Part shown: one piece after another, positions 24,699 to 33,260 of the stretch
Layout of the letters: the number at the start of each line of letters is the position of its first letter
Position numbering within the stretch: position 1 is the first letter of the stretch
DNA from: JBBCJR01 sp037190805
GTDB taxonomy: Bacteria > Pseudomonadota > Alphaproteobacteria > Sphingomonadales > Sphingomonadaceae
Direction of reading: 5' to 3'
NCBI GenBank assembly: GCA_037190805.1
Contig: JBBCJR010000012.1
Span: 13,161 to 77,160 of the forward strand
Length of the DNA: 64,000 nucleotides
The notes under the pieces: model-generated
Told to the model about the DNA's origin: nothing
What the model saw: only the letters and a program-made list of their open reading frames with translations
Database searches by the model: none
Translations under genes and position numbers: made by a program

Positions 24699-25346
24699 TC
24701 AGTTGACCGCGGCGCGAACCTTCTCACCGGCGACAGCGGCGCGCGACGAAATCGGCTCCACCACATCGCCCCACAGCTTCACCACGGTCTCCGAGACGCG
24801 CGACGTTTCGGCGACGAACGCGTCGAACTGCGACTTGGCGAACTCGTTCTGCAGCTGGAAGAACTCGGTCGGCGACTTGGCGGCGGCGAAGCTCTTCAGC
24901 GCGCGGGTCGTCTCATCGAAATTCTTGCGGCCGAACTCGGCGGCACCCTGGGCCAGGGTCTCGGCGCCCTTGGCGGCGGCACGGCCAGACGCGGACAGCG
25001 CCTCAAGATTGCCCTTGGTCAGGTCAGCGAAGCTCTCGGCCACTTTGGATCCCTTCTCGAACGCGGTCTTGGCGCGATCGTTGAATTCGTTGAACAGGGC
25101 GTTGGCTTTCTGGCCAACGGCATCGGCATTGAACGCGGTGTCGGTCATGGTCTGGGTCTCGCTGGTCAGAGTTTCGATGGTCGTCGAAGCCGCGACTGCA
25201 ATCGTTGCGGCAACTGGTTCGACCACCGCCGCGGGCGGGACATCGTCGAACCGCTGGGAAGCAGGTGACGCGGCCTTGGGCTCCGCCAGATCCCGGGGAT
25301 CGACCTTGCGCTGTCCCTTGGGTGGAGTTGCCTTACGGTCGCTCAT
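24699..25346 (-). CDS. phaP: phasin family PHA-granule protein
   Basis: A 215-residue granule-coating protein that limits coalescence of PHA inclusions. The N-terminal 65 residues are low-complexity and Ala/Pro-rich; the rest is the amphipathic-helix phasin domain with NALFNEFNDRAKTAFEKGSK, LTKGNLEALSASGRAAAKGA, TRALKSFAAAKSPTEFFQLQ and FVAETSRVSETVVKLWGDVV. GGGAG ahead of ATG 25346 sets the start. Two PhaR-like boxes lie just upstream, so granule-dependent derepression is likely. The PHA depolymerase is at 18.4-19.7 kb. Confidence 0.9.
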   Translation of the reverse strand: MSDRKATPPKGQRKVDPRDLAEPKAASPASQRFDDVPPAAVVEPVAATIAVAASTTIETLTSETQTMTDTAFNADAVGQKANALFNEFNDRAKTAFEKGSKVAESFADLTKGNLEALSASGRAAAKGAETLAQGAAEFGRKNFDETTRALKSFAAAKSPTEFFQLQNEFAKSQFDAFVAETSRVSETVVKLWGDVVEPISSRAAVAGEKVRAAVN

Positions 25347-25364
25347 GCTTTTGCTCCCATATCA

Positions 25365-25426
25365 TGCTGCAACGCACAATAGCGAGTCCGGTTGCGACAA
25401 TCAAGCCTAATTTGTGCAGCGCAACA
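25365..25426. promoter_or_regulatory. two candidate PhaR-binding boxes upstream of the phasin gene
   Basis: TGCTGCAACGCACAAT (25365-25380) and TTTGTGCAGCGCAACA (25411-25426) are related to each other as imperfect inverted copies, 11 of 16 positions, with centres 46 bases apart. Both are TGC-rich and resemble the CTGC-N-GCA sites bound by the PHA-responsive repressor PhaR. The second ends exactly at the stop codon of the neighbouring pgm gene. The assignment is by likeness and location. Confidence 0.45.
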
Positions 25427-26809
25427 TCAGTGGCCCCCGACCGGCACGGCCGCCAGACCCGACGCCGCCAATTGGTCGTTGATCTGGGCGATCAGCCGGT
25501 CGAGGCCCGCCTGGTCCCTCGCCTCGGCCCGTGCGACCAGAACGTCCTGGGTGTTCGATGCCCTGAGCAGCCACCAGCCGTCCGGCGTATTGACGCGCGC
25601 GCCATCGGTGCGATTGACGTCGGCACCATCGGCTTCCAGCCGGTCGAGCACTTCGTCGATAACCGCGAATTTGCGGTCTTCGGACACCTGGAAGCGCAGC
25701 TCGGGCGTATTGACCATCGGCGCCATGCCGTCCTTGAGCGCGGTCAGCGATCCGCCGAGTTGCCGTACCGCGCGAATCAACCGCACCGCAGCGTAAAGCG
25801 CGTCGTCATAGCCATAATAATCCTGGGCGAAGAAGATGTGCCCGCTCATCTCTCCGGCGAGGGGAGCATGGGTTTCCTTCATCTTCGACTTGATCAGCGA
25901 ATGGCCGGTCTTCCACATCAGGGGCGTGCCGCCCAGTTCGGCGATGCGGTCATAGAGCGCCTGGCTGGCCTTGACGTCGGCGATGATCGTCGCGCCCGGA
26001 TCCTCGCGCAGCACCGGCTCGGCCAGGATCGCCAGCAACTGGTCGCCCCACACCACCCGGCCATCGCCGTCGATGGCGCCGATGCGATCGCCGTCACCAT
26101 CGAAGGCGAGACCGAAGTCCAGCTGTTTGTCAGCGACCAGCCGCCTCAGATCGGCGAGGTTCTTTTCCTCGGTCGGGTCGGGATGGTGGTTGGGGAACGT
26201 GCCGTCGATGTCGGTGAACAGCAGATGATGCTCGCCCGGCAGCCTTGCGGTCAGCTTCTCGATCGCGGGACCGGCGGCGCCGTTGCCGGTGTCCCAGCCG
26301 ATGCGGAACGCGCCGCCATCATAATTCTGGAGCAGGCGGTCGACATAGAGGTCCATGATATCGGCCGTCTCGACCGACCCCGTGCCCTCGTCCCAGTCGC
26401 CGTCTGCGGCCATGCGGCCCAGTGTCTGGATATCCTCGCCGAAAAATGGCCGGCCCTGGAACACCATCTTGAAGCCATTGTAATTGGCAGGATTGTGGCT
26501 GCCGGTAATCATGATGCCCCCATCCACCTCGAGCGTCGCGGCGGCGTAGTAGAGCATCGGCGTCGGACCGACCCCGACCTTGACCACATCGACACCACTG
26601 GCGTTGAGCCCGGCGGCGAGGGCGGACGCCAGCACGGGCGAAGACGTGCGCCCGTCCCAGCCGATCGCCACGCGCGTTCCGCCGGCACGGCGGATCAGGG
26701 TCGCGAAACCGCGTCCGATCGCATTGGCGTCCGCCTCTCCAAGCGTCTGGCCAATAATGCCGCGGATATCATATTCGCGCAGCGACGTGGGATCGAAGCG
26801 ATGGGTCAT
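25427..26809 (-). CDS. pgmG: phosphoglucomutase/phosphomannomutase (PgmG type)
   Basis: Bifunctional 460-residue cytoplasmic hexose phosphomutase supplying glucose-1-phosphate or mannose-1-phosphate for nucleotide sugars and so for exopolysaccharide and LPS. REYDIRGIIGQTL begins domain 1; the phosphoserine loop is MITGSHNPANYNGFKM; metal-binding DGDGDRIGAID in domain 2; the specificity loop GEMSGHIFF in domain 3; and a C-terminal RASNTQDVLVARAEA phosphate-binding loop. PgmG of gellan-producing sphingomonads is the closest named homologue I know. The start agrees with the family. It is transcribed towards the phasin. Confidence 0.92.
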   Translation of the reverse strand: MTHRFDPTSLREYDIRGIIGQTLGEADANAIGRGFATLIRRAGGTRVAIGWDGRTSSPVLASALAAGLNASGVDVVKVGVGPTPMLYYAAATLEVDGGIMITGSHNPANYNGFKMVFQGRPFFGEDIQTLGRMAADGDWDEGTGSVETADIMDLYVDRLLQNYDGGAFRIGWDTGNGAAGPAIEKLTARLPGEHHLLFTDIDGTFPNHHPDPTEEKNLADLRRLVADKQLDFGLAFDGDGDRIGAIDGDGRVVWGDQLLAILAEPVLREDPGATIIADVKASQALYDRIAELGGTPLMWKTGHSLIKSKMKETHAPLAGEMSGHIFFAQDYYGYDDALYAAVRLIRAVRQLGGSLTALKDGMAPMVNTPELRFQVSEDRKFAVIDEVLDRLEADGADVNRTDGARVNTPDGWWLLRASNTQDVLVARAEARDQAGLDRLIAQINDQLAASGLAAVPVGGH

Positions 26810-26852
26810 CGAACATCCTTGGTAAGGGGCGGAAGCTACGCCTTTAAGACGG

Positions 26853-27116
26853 TCAAGAGGCGTTTCGGTTCAATTCCGCGAGCAGCAGATCGCGCGCCGC
26901 CGTGACGCGGCTGGCAAGGTCGGCACTGCCGCCCGCGTCGGGGTGGACGCGCTGGATCAGGCGACGATGGGCAGCGATGATGGTGTCGTGATCGGCGTCA
27001 GGGCCGACCTCCAATATGGCGCGCGCCTCGCGTACCCCGCCGGGGCCATCGCGCGACACCTTGGGCCAGAAATACCAGGCGGCGATGCCCAGGCCGATGA
27101 GAACGAGCGGGGTCAT
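26853..27116 (-). CDS. small membrane-anchored J-domain protein
   Basis: An 87-residue protein: an N-terminal membrane segment (MTPLVLIGLGIAAWYFWP), then a short J-domain with the Hsp70-activating HPD in RLIQRVHPDAGGSADLASRV and a final helix AARDLLLAELN. The layout resembles TIM14/Pam18. The J-domain faces the cytoplasm if the N-terminus is outside, which is inferred. ATG 27116 is four bases after the mipZ stop, so the genes are cotranscribed. Partner Hsp70 and client are unknown. Confidence 0.82.
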   Translation of the reverse strand: MTPLVLIGLGIAAWYFWPKVSRDGPGGVREARAILEVGPDADHDTIIAAHRRLIQRVHPDAGGSADLASRVTAARDLLLAELNRNAS

Positions 27117-27120
27117 CCCG

Positions 27121-27918
27121 CTAGCCCGCCATCGCCACCGGCACGGCGCCCGGTTCGGGCAGGGCAAGGCCTCCCACCAGTTCGCGCAGTTCCTGACGCG
27201 CCGCGATATGGCTGAGCCCCGCGCCCTGGATTTCGCCCAGATCGAGCAGGGTCAACCCCTGCGGAAACAGCTCGCGATAGATGACGCGCTCGGACAGGCC
27301 CGGCACGACGCGGAAGCCGATGCGCCGCGACAGCTCGTCCAGCGCCGCGCCCACCCGGCGCAGGTTGCGCGACTCGAGGGTCGCCAGGCGGTTGCGCAGG
27401 ATCACCCAGTCGACGCTGCCGCCGTCGGTCTTGGCCCGCGCCTTGCGCGCATCCCACACCATCTCGGCATAGAAGCTGGGGCGGGTCACCTTGTAGGTGT
27501 CGGCATCGACATTGCCGATCAGGTCGAGATCGACGAAACTGTCGTTGATCGGCGTCACCAGCGTGTCGGCACGGCCCATGGCGCGGCGGGCGAGACTGCT
27601 GTCACGCCCCGGCGTGTCGATGACGACGATGTCGTTTTCCGCCAGCAGGACCTCCAGATGCGCGTCGAACGCCTCGTCATCACCATCGGCGAACACCTTC
27701 ACCTGCGGGTGGACGAGCTCAAGCTTGTGGCGACGCGCATAGCCGACACGATTTTCCAGATAGCGGGCGAAGGTGCGCTGGCGGGTATCGAGGTCGATCG
27801 TCCCCACCCGACGACCCGTGACGCCCAGCGCAATGGCGGTATGGACGGCGGTCGTCGACTTCCCCGTGCCGCCCTTTTCATTGCCGAAGACGATGAGATG
27901 CGCGCGCGGCGATGTCAT
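27121..27918 (-). CDS. mipZ: division-plane positioning ATPase MipZ
   Basis: A 265-residue ParA/MinD-type ATPase that forms a gradient from the ParB-bound pole and inhibits FtsZ, so placing the septum at mid-cell in alphaproteobacteria. The deviant Walker A is GNEKGGTGKSTTAVH; RVGTIDLDTRQRTFARYLEN and VVIDTPGRDSSLARRAM supply the A' and B motifs; TLVTPINDSFVDLDLIGN and EMVWDARKARA are specific to MipZ. ATG 27918 is preferred over the longer start. It is divergent from panC. Confidence 0.94.
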   Translation of the reverse strand: MTSPRAHLIVFGNEKGGTGKSTTAVHTAIALGVTGRRVGTIDLDTRQRTFARYLENRVGYARRHKLELVHPQVKVFADGDDEAFDAHLEVLLAENDIVVIDTPGRDSSLARRAMGRADTLVTPINDSFVDLDLIGNVDADTYKVTRPSFYAEMVWDARKARAKTDGGSVDWVILRNRLATLESRNLRRVGAALDELSRRIGFRVVPGLSERVIYRELFPQGLTLLDLGEIQGAGLSHIAARQELRELVGGLALPEPGAVPVAMAG

Positions 27919-27995
27919 TGCCGTCAATTTCCCCCTTGATCCCATCACAGCAGGCCTGCGAGAGCAGCGCCCGCTCTAAAGGAGGGTCCCGGCCC

Positions 27996-28829
27996 ATGCA
28001 AATCATCCGGCAGCCCGATCCGCTGCGCGCGATCGTCGCCGATTGGCGGCGCGAGGGCGCGCGCGTTGCGCTCGTGCCGACCATGGGGGCGCTGCACGCA
28101 GGGCATATGGCGCTGCTCGATCGGGCGCGGACATTGGCCGACCGGGTGGTGGTGTCGCTGTTCGTCAATCCGCGTCAGTTCGGCACTGGCGAGGACCTGA
28201 CCCGCTATCCCCGCGACGAGACGCGCGACGCGGCGTTGCTCGACGCCGGCGGGTGTGACCTGCTGTGGGCGCCGCCGGTCGAGGTGGTTTATCCCCCGGC
28301 CTTTGCCACCACCATCACCGTCGCCGGATTCGATACCCTGGAGGGTGCGGTCCGCCCCGGACATTTCGACGGCGTCGCCACGGTCGTCGCCAAGCTGTTC
28401 GGCCAGGTCCGTCCCGACATCGCCCTGTTCGGGGAAAAGGATTTCCAGCAACTGACGATTGTCCGCCGGCTTGCCGCCGACCTCGACTGCGGCGTGGACA
28501 TCGTCGCTGTGCCGACGGTCCGCGACGCCGATGGCCTCGCCCTGTCGTCGCGCAATGCCTATCTGACACCGGCCGAGCGCGCCATAGCCGCCGCCCTGCC
28601 GCGCACCCTGGCGGAAATCGCAACCGCGATCGCCGGGGGCGCGGATGTCGCCGCGACGCTGTCGACGGGACGTCAGCGGCTGATCGACGCCGGCTTCGCC
28701 CCGCCCGACTATGTCGAGCTGGTCGACGAAGCCAGTCTCGCAACCCTGACGACGCTGACACGGCCGGCCCGTCTGGTGGCAGCGGCCCGTCTGGGCACCA
28801 CCCGCCTTATCGACAATCTATCGGTGTGA
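27996..28829 (+). CDS. panC: pantothenate synthetase (pantoate-beta-alanine ligase)
   Basis: A 277-residue enzyme that ligates pantoate and beta-alanine with ATP, the last step of pantothenate synthesis. LVPTMGALHAGHMALLDRAR holds the HIGH-like nucleotide motif; VSLFVNPRQFGTGEDLTRYP, FGEKDFQQLTIVRRL and DGLALSSRNAYLTPAER complete the site. AAAGGAGGG at 27979-27987 precedes ATG 27996. Divergent from mipZ with a 77-base shared upstream region. Confidence 0.95.
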   Translation: MQIIRQPDPLRAIVADWRREGARVALVPTMGALHAGHMALLDRARTLADRVVVSLFVNPRQFGTGEDLTRYPRDETRDAALLDAGGCDLLWAPPVEVVYPPAFATTITVAGFDTLEGAVRPGHFDGVATVVAKLFGQVRPDIALFGEKDFQQLTIVRRLAADLDCGVDIVAVPTVRDADGLALSSRNAYLTPAERAIAAALPRTLAEIATAIAGGADVAATLSTGRQRLIDAGFAPPDYVELVDEASLATLTTLTRPARLVAAARLGTTRLIDNLSV

Positions 28830-28917
28830 CACTGGGCGAATCAGGGTCGACACGACGTTAACTATTTGTTGGCACCCCCTCGTCCAGGGTCATGGCGGGA
28901 CAACAGGGGTTCGTGTC

Positions 28918-29217
28918 ATGGGTAATTGCGTGGACAGCACTGCGCGGCCGAATGGCGAAGCGGCATCTGATTCGGCTGACGCCTTCTACGATCTCGGCAT
29001 CGCCTATTCCGTCGGTCGCGGCGATACGCCGATCGATCTGGTTCAGGCTCACAAATGGTTCAACCTTGCCGCGATGGCGGGGCTGCACAGCGCCCAAGAA
29101 GATCGGGCTGACATCGCCTCGGCGATGAGCACCGAAGAAATCGCCGCCGCCCAGCGCGCCGCGCGCGATTTCCTGCGCGACGTTCGATCCAGCGTCGCCC
29201 TGAACCGGGCCGCCTGA
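28918..29217 (+). CDS. small Sel1-like repeat protein
   Basis: A 99-residue protein with one or two Sel1/TPR-like helical units: DAFYDLGIAYSVGRGDTPID followed by LVQAHKWFNLAAMAGLHSAQ, then a helical tail AAQRAARDFLRDV. There is no signal peptide. AGGGG eight bases before the ATG fits. It may be a protein-interaction module; the function is unknown. A CCGGGG/CCCCGG stem follows at about 29247. Confidence 0.7.
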   Translation: MGNCVDSTARPNGEAASDSADAFYDLGIAYSVGRGDTPIDLVQAHKWFNLAAMAGLHSAQEDRADIASAMSTEEIAAAQRAARDFLRDVRSSVALNRAA

Positions 29218-29325
29218 GCCTTTCTTTTTCCTGACTGACGCATTCCCGGGGGGTTCAGCCCCGGACCGCCATTGTCCGTCGTGCTGGAGGTGCCATCACC
29301 GCCACGCGAAGAGGAGCATGGCCCT

Positions 29326-29802
29326 ATGCGTCATTTCATCATTGCCGGCCTGATGGCCGCCACCCTGTTTCCCGCCGCCGCCATGGCCCAGTCGGGCGCC
29401 GAACTGCGCCGCGACCGCCAGGTGATTCGCGAACAGCAGCGCGATCTCGCCCAGGCGCGCCGCCATGGCGATCGCCGTGATGTCCGGGATGCTCAGCGCG
29501 ACCTAAGGGATGCCCGCCGCGACTATCGCCAGGACTGGCGCGACTATCGTCGCGATCATCGCGACGTGTTCCGCGGGCCCGCCTATGTCGGTCCGCGCGG
29601 CTGGTCGTATCGACCGATCTCGCCGGGTTATCGCCTCGACCGCGGCTATTACGCGCCGCGCTATTATATCGCTGACCCCTATCGCTACCGCCTGCCGGTG
29701 ACGCGCGGGTCGCTGCGCTGGGTCCGTTACGGCAACGATGTGCTGCTGGTCGATACGCGCAGCGGCCGCGTGCGGGAGGTGCATCGCGACTTCTTCTGGT
29801 GA
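29326..29802 (+). CDS. RcnB-family exported protein
   Basis: A 158-residue periplasmic protein. The signal peptide MRHFIIAGLMAATLFPAAAM is followed by a very Arg/Asp-rich coiled region (RRDRQVIREQQRDLAQARR, RRDYRQDWRDYRRDHRD) and a C-terminal RcnB domain with YRLPVTRGSLRWVRYGNDVL, LVDTRSGRVREVHRDFFW. RcnB proteins affect nickel and cobalt homeostasis in E. coli, but sphingomonad copies may simply be envelope factors. ATG 29326 follows GAGGAG about 11 bases upstream. Confidence 0.78.
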   Translation: MRHFIIAGLMAATLFPAAAMAQSGAELRRDRQVIREQQRDLAQARRHGDRRDVRDAQRDLRDARRDYRQDWRDYRRDHRDVFRGPAYVGPRGWSYRPISPGYRLDRGYYAPRYYIADPYRYRLPVTRGSLRWVRYGNDVLLVDTRSGRVREVHRDFFW

Positions 29803-29811
29803 TGGCGGATG

Positions 29812-31431
29812 CTAACGTCTCGGGGGCGCGCCCGGCGCGGTCGGGTTCTCGACCAGGCCGGGCGCCTTCCGAGCCTTCGTCAGCTGCTCGAAATCGTAGG
29901 CGAGAGCCAGAAGGCGGGCCTCGTCCCACAGCCTGCCGACGAAGATCAGGCCAAAGGGGGCGCCCGACCGGTAATAGCCAGCGGGTACGGTGATGCCCGG
30001 AAAACCGCCGATATTGATCTCGGAGGTCGTCGTCTCGCGGATCGAGTCCCCGCCGAACAGGGGCGGCGTTTCCGACAGGGCCTGAGGAAAGGCCAGAGCA
30101 TCGATCCGCTGCCTGTCCATTACCCCGTTCAAGGTCGCGATATAGGCTTCGCGCGCCGCCAGAAATGCGCTCAGGTCAGGCGCCTTGGCCGGGTCGGCCA
30201 GCGATTCGGTGAAACCCGGCTGCTGATGCTGGTAGGCCAGAACGCCCCCCGGCGCGAACGGGCTTTCGCCAACCAGCGCCGCCAGTTCGGCCGGCGAGCG
30301 CGCCGGCGCCTTCGGTCCCAGGCGGACGAGATAATTCTCGAGGTCATGCGCGACCGATTCCTCGCCGCGCGCGTCGTAGCCGCTGCGGCCCGTGCGGGCG
30401 ATGTCCGCGAACCCCGACCCCTGGAACGGATCGGCGACGACGATCGCGCCCCGGCGCGTCAACTCGGCGACCGCCCGATCATAGAGATCCTGCGTTTCCG
30501 CCGAGAGCGGGGCGGCACGCCAACCGGGCCCGTAAAGGCCGATCCGCTTGCCTCTCAGCGTGTCGCTACCCAGCGCCGCAGCATAGCCGCCCTTTGGCAG
30601 GTGACCGATCGCAGCGACGGTCTTGGGGTCCTCGGCCGTGTAGCCGGCGATGATGTCGAGCATGATCGCTGCGTCCTTCACCGTGCGGGCGATTGGACCC
30701 ACCACGTCGCGGGTGCTGGTCGCCAACGGCATGACCCCGGTATTGGGGACCAGCGCGAAGGTCGGTTTGATGCCAACCAGGCCCTGGGCCGCAGCCGGGT
30801 TCTGGATCGAGCCGCCGGTCTCCTCGCCCAGCCCGAGCACCGCGAAGCTGGCCGCGACGGCGCTGGCGGTGCCGGCACTGCTGCCACCGGGCGCCAGACG
30901 CAGGTCGGCGGCATTGTAGGTCGGCCCCGCCCAGCTGTCGTTGGCGTTGGTGCCGCTGACGCTGAGCACCGGCACGTTGGTCTTGCCAAGCACGATGGCG
31001 CCCGCCGCGCGCAACCGGGCGATCACCGGCGCATCGGTCGCCGGAATCAGGTCGATCCCGCCGGCCCGGGCGCTGAGCCGCGCCCAGCCGCCTGTCGACG
31101 GGAGGCCGGCGAAGTCCATCGTGTCCTTGATCACCACCGGCACTCCAGCCAGCGGACCCAGCTGCTCCCCCGCCGCGCGGCGGCGATCGATCGCTTCCGC
31201 GTCACGCACCGCATCGGGGTTCAGGGTGATGATGGCGTTATAGCCCGGATTGTAACGGGCGATCCGGGCAAGGAAGGCTTCGGTCAACTGCTTGACGCTG
31301 TAGGTGCCCTCGGCAAAACCGGCGCGAGCGCGATCCACCGTCATCTCGGTAAGATCCAGGTCTGCCGCATGGCTGGTTGTCGCTGTGCCGATGACGGCCA
31401 TGATGACGGCTATTGTCCTCAATCTGCCCAT
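29812..31431 (-). CDS. exported amidase-signature hydrolase
   Basis: A 539-residue amidase of the Ser-cisSer-Lys family, with a signal peptide (MGRLRTIAVIMAVIGTATTS, then HAADLDL), so it acts in the periplasm. The catalytic Lys is in PVVIKDTMDFAGLPS; the Gly/Ser-rich signature LAPGGSSAGTASAVAASFAV and LGEETGGSIQNPAA supply the cis-Ser and nucleophilic Ser. The closest types act on aliphatic or aryl amides or on peptide amides; substrate unknown. The start at 31431 is chosen for the signal peptide; a longer frame to 31548 lacks one. It is on the same strand as lysS, 198 bases downstream of it. Confidence 0.86.
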   Translation of the reverse strand: MGRLRTIAVIMAVIGTATTSHAADLDLTEMTVDRARAGFAEGTYSVKQLTEAFLARIARYNPGYNAIITLNPDAVRDAEAIDRRRAAGEQLGPLAGVPVVIKDTMDFAGLPSTGGWARLSARAGGIDLIPATDAPVIARLRAAGAIVLGKTNVPVLSVSGTNANDSWAGPTYNAADLRLAPGGSSAGTASAVAASFAVLGLGEETGGSIQNPAAAQGLVGIKPTFALVPNTGVMPLATSTRDVVGPIARTVKDAAIMLDIIAGYTAEDPKTVAAIGHLPKGGYAAALGSDTLRGKRIGLYGPGWRAAPLSAETQDLYDRAVAELTRRGAIVVADPFQGSGFADIARTGRSGYDARGEESVAHDLENYLVRLGPKAPARSPAELAALVGESPFAPGGVLAYQHQQPGFTESLADPAKAPDLSAFLAAREAYIATLNGVMDRQRIDALAFPQALSETPPLFGGDSIRETTTSEINIGGFPGITVPAGYYRSGAPFGLIFVGRLWDEARLLALAYDFEQLTKARKAPGLVENPTAPGAPPRR

Positions 31432-31493
31432 GACGCTCCCGCTTCTACCGCGAAGGATACGCGGTCGGCGAGGGATGGCAAGGATCAGACGGT

Positions 31494-31524
31494 GACCGCG
31501 CCGGCGCGGAAAACCGGCGCGGTC
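31494..31524. repeat. perfect 11-bp inverted repeat between lysS and the amidase gene
   Basis: GACCGCGCCGG (31494-31504) and CCGGCGCGGTC (31514-31524) with a 9-base loop form a very stable hairpin. On the minus strand it follows lysS by about 105 bases and may end its transcript, but no T run follows. The remaining part of the 198-base gap shows nothing recognised. Confidence 0.5.
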
Positions 31525-31629
31525 GATGTGGGACGGGGACGCCGTCATCGGTCCGAAGGGGGGCAGGACCGTAAGCGCTAACGCCCGTCCGGCAGAGCGG
31601 TTGCGAGCGTCTGGAAAAGTCAGCGTGCC

Positions 31630-33216
31630 TCAGCCACCACTGGGCGCACGAGCCATCGCCTCAGCGATCAGCCTGCGGCTGTTGTCGAGGCCGTAGAGAC
31701 GGAAGAAGCTGCCCATGCGCGGCCCTTGGTCGCTGCCGAGCAGGGTTTCGTAGAGCGCCTTGAACCAGTCGCGCAGGGGGTCGAATCCGGCTGACTTGCC
31801 GACTTCATAGACTTCGTTCTGGATGGCTTCGGCCTCGGCATCGACGGGCAGGGCCGCCAGCTTTCCGTCCAGCGCCGCCAGCGCCGCCGCCTCACGCACG
31901 TCGGGCGCGCGGCGCACCAACGACGGCGCCACGAAATCGCGATGATAGGCGAGTGCATGGTCGATCAGCGCGTCGAGTTCAGGATAATCCGCCGCCGTCG
32001 CGCCCGGCACATAGTTGGCCAGATAACCCCAGATCAGCGACTTGTCGCCGCCCCCCGCGACACCCACCAGGTTGAGCAGCAGGCCAAAGCTGATCGGCAG
32101 TCGCGCCGGCGGCGGATTGCCGCCGTGGATGTGGTGAACGGGATTGCCCAGCTTCTGCGCAATGGGCTGTTCCGGCCAGGCGGCCAGGAACTGCTGATAT
32201 TCATCCACGGCCTTGGCGATGACGCCCAGGTGCAGCGACTTCGCCCGCTTCGGCTCGCGATAGATGTAGAAAGCCAGACTCTCGGGCGGAGCGTAGGTCA
32301 GCCATTCCTCGATCGACAGGCCATTGCCCTTCGATTTCGAAATCTTCTGCCCATGCTGGTCGAGGAACAGCTCGTAATTGAACCCCTCCGGCGGCCGGCC
32401 ACCCAGCACGCGGGCGATCTTCGACGACTGGGTGACCGAATCGATCAGGTCCTTGCCCGCCATCTCGTAATCGACGCCCAGCGCCACCCAGCGCATCGCC
32501 CAGTCGACCTTCCATTGCAGCTTGGCGCCGCCCGACAGGATCGAGACGGTCATCGCCTCGCCGTCATTGGGGTCGACATAGCTGACCGTGCCCGCCGCCG
32601 CGTCCACCGCCGTCATCGGCACCTGGAGGACGACACCCGTCTTGGGGTCGATCGGCAGCACCGGTGAATAGGTCTGGCGTCGCTCCTCGCGCAGCGTCGG
32701 CAGCATGACATCCATGATCGCGTCATAGTTGCCAAGGACGGCGCGCAACGCGTCGTCGAAGCGGCCCGAATTGTAATAGTCGCTGGCCGACGCGAACTCA
32801 TAGTCGAACCCGAACCGGTCGAGGAAATCGCGCAGCATCGCATTGTTGTGATGCGCAAAGCTCTCATATTTCCCGAACGGATCGGGAATGCGGGTCAGCG
32901 GCTTGCCCAGGTGCCCGGCCAGCATGGCGCCGTTGGGCACATTGTCCGGTACCTTCCGGAGGCCGTCCATGTCGTCTGAAAAGGCGAGCAGGCGGGTGGG
33001 CACGTCCGACATCGCTTCGAACGCGCGGCGGACCATGGTCGTGCGCGCCACCTCCTGGAAGGTGCCGATATGCGGCAGGCCGGACGGGCCGTAGCCGGTC
33101 TCGAACAGCACATGCCCCTTGGCCGGCGCACCGTCGGGATAACGTTTCAGCAGCTTGCGCGCCTCCTCGAACGGCCAGGCCTTTGAGGCGAGTGCGGCGT
33201 CTCGAAGTTCGGTCAC
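31630..33216 (-). CDS. lysS: class I lysyl-tRNA synthetase
   Basis: A 528-residue class I LysRS, the archaeal-like type found in alphaproteobacteria and spirochetes in place of the class II enzyme. It charges tRNA-Lys. The HIGH motif appears as GYGPSGLPHIGTFQEVART, and the KMSKS loop as QKISKSKGNGLSIEEW. Anticodon-binding helices follow, ending with RDWFKALYETLLG and FRLYGLDNSRRLI. ATG 33216 is used. It is divergent from the helicase with 44 bases between starts. Confidence 0.95.
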   Translation of the reverse strand: MTELRDAALASKAWPFEEARKLLKRYPDGAPAKGHVLFETGYGPSGLPHIGTFQEVARTTMVRRAFEAMSDVPTRLLAFSDDMDGLRKVPDNVPNGAMLAGHLGKPLTRIPDPFGKYESFAHHNNAMLRDFLDRFGFDYEFASASDYYNSGRFDDALRAVLGNYDAIMDVMLPTLREERRQTYSPVLPIDPKTGVVLQVPMTAVDAAAGTVSYVDPNDGEAMTVSILSGGAKLQWKVDWAMRWVALGVDYEMAGKDLIDSVTQSSKIARVLGGRPPEGFNYELFLDQHGQKISKSKGNGLSIEEWLTYAPPESLAFYIYREPKRAKSLHLGVIAKAVDEYQQFLAAWPEQPIAQKLGNPVHHIHGGNPPPARLPISFGLLLNLVGVAGGGDKSLIWGYLANYVPGATAADYPELDALIDHALAYHRDFVAPSLVRRAPDVREAAALAALDGKLAALPVDAEAEAIQNEVYEVGKSAGFDPLRDWFKALYETLLGSDQGPRMGSFFRLYGLDNSRRLIAEAMARAPSGG

Positions 33217-33260
33217 GTCTGTCGTTGCCCTTCTGTTCCATCCAGCCTAGCGGTGTAGGC

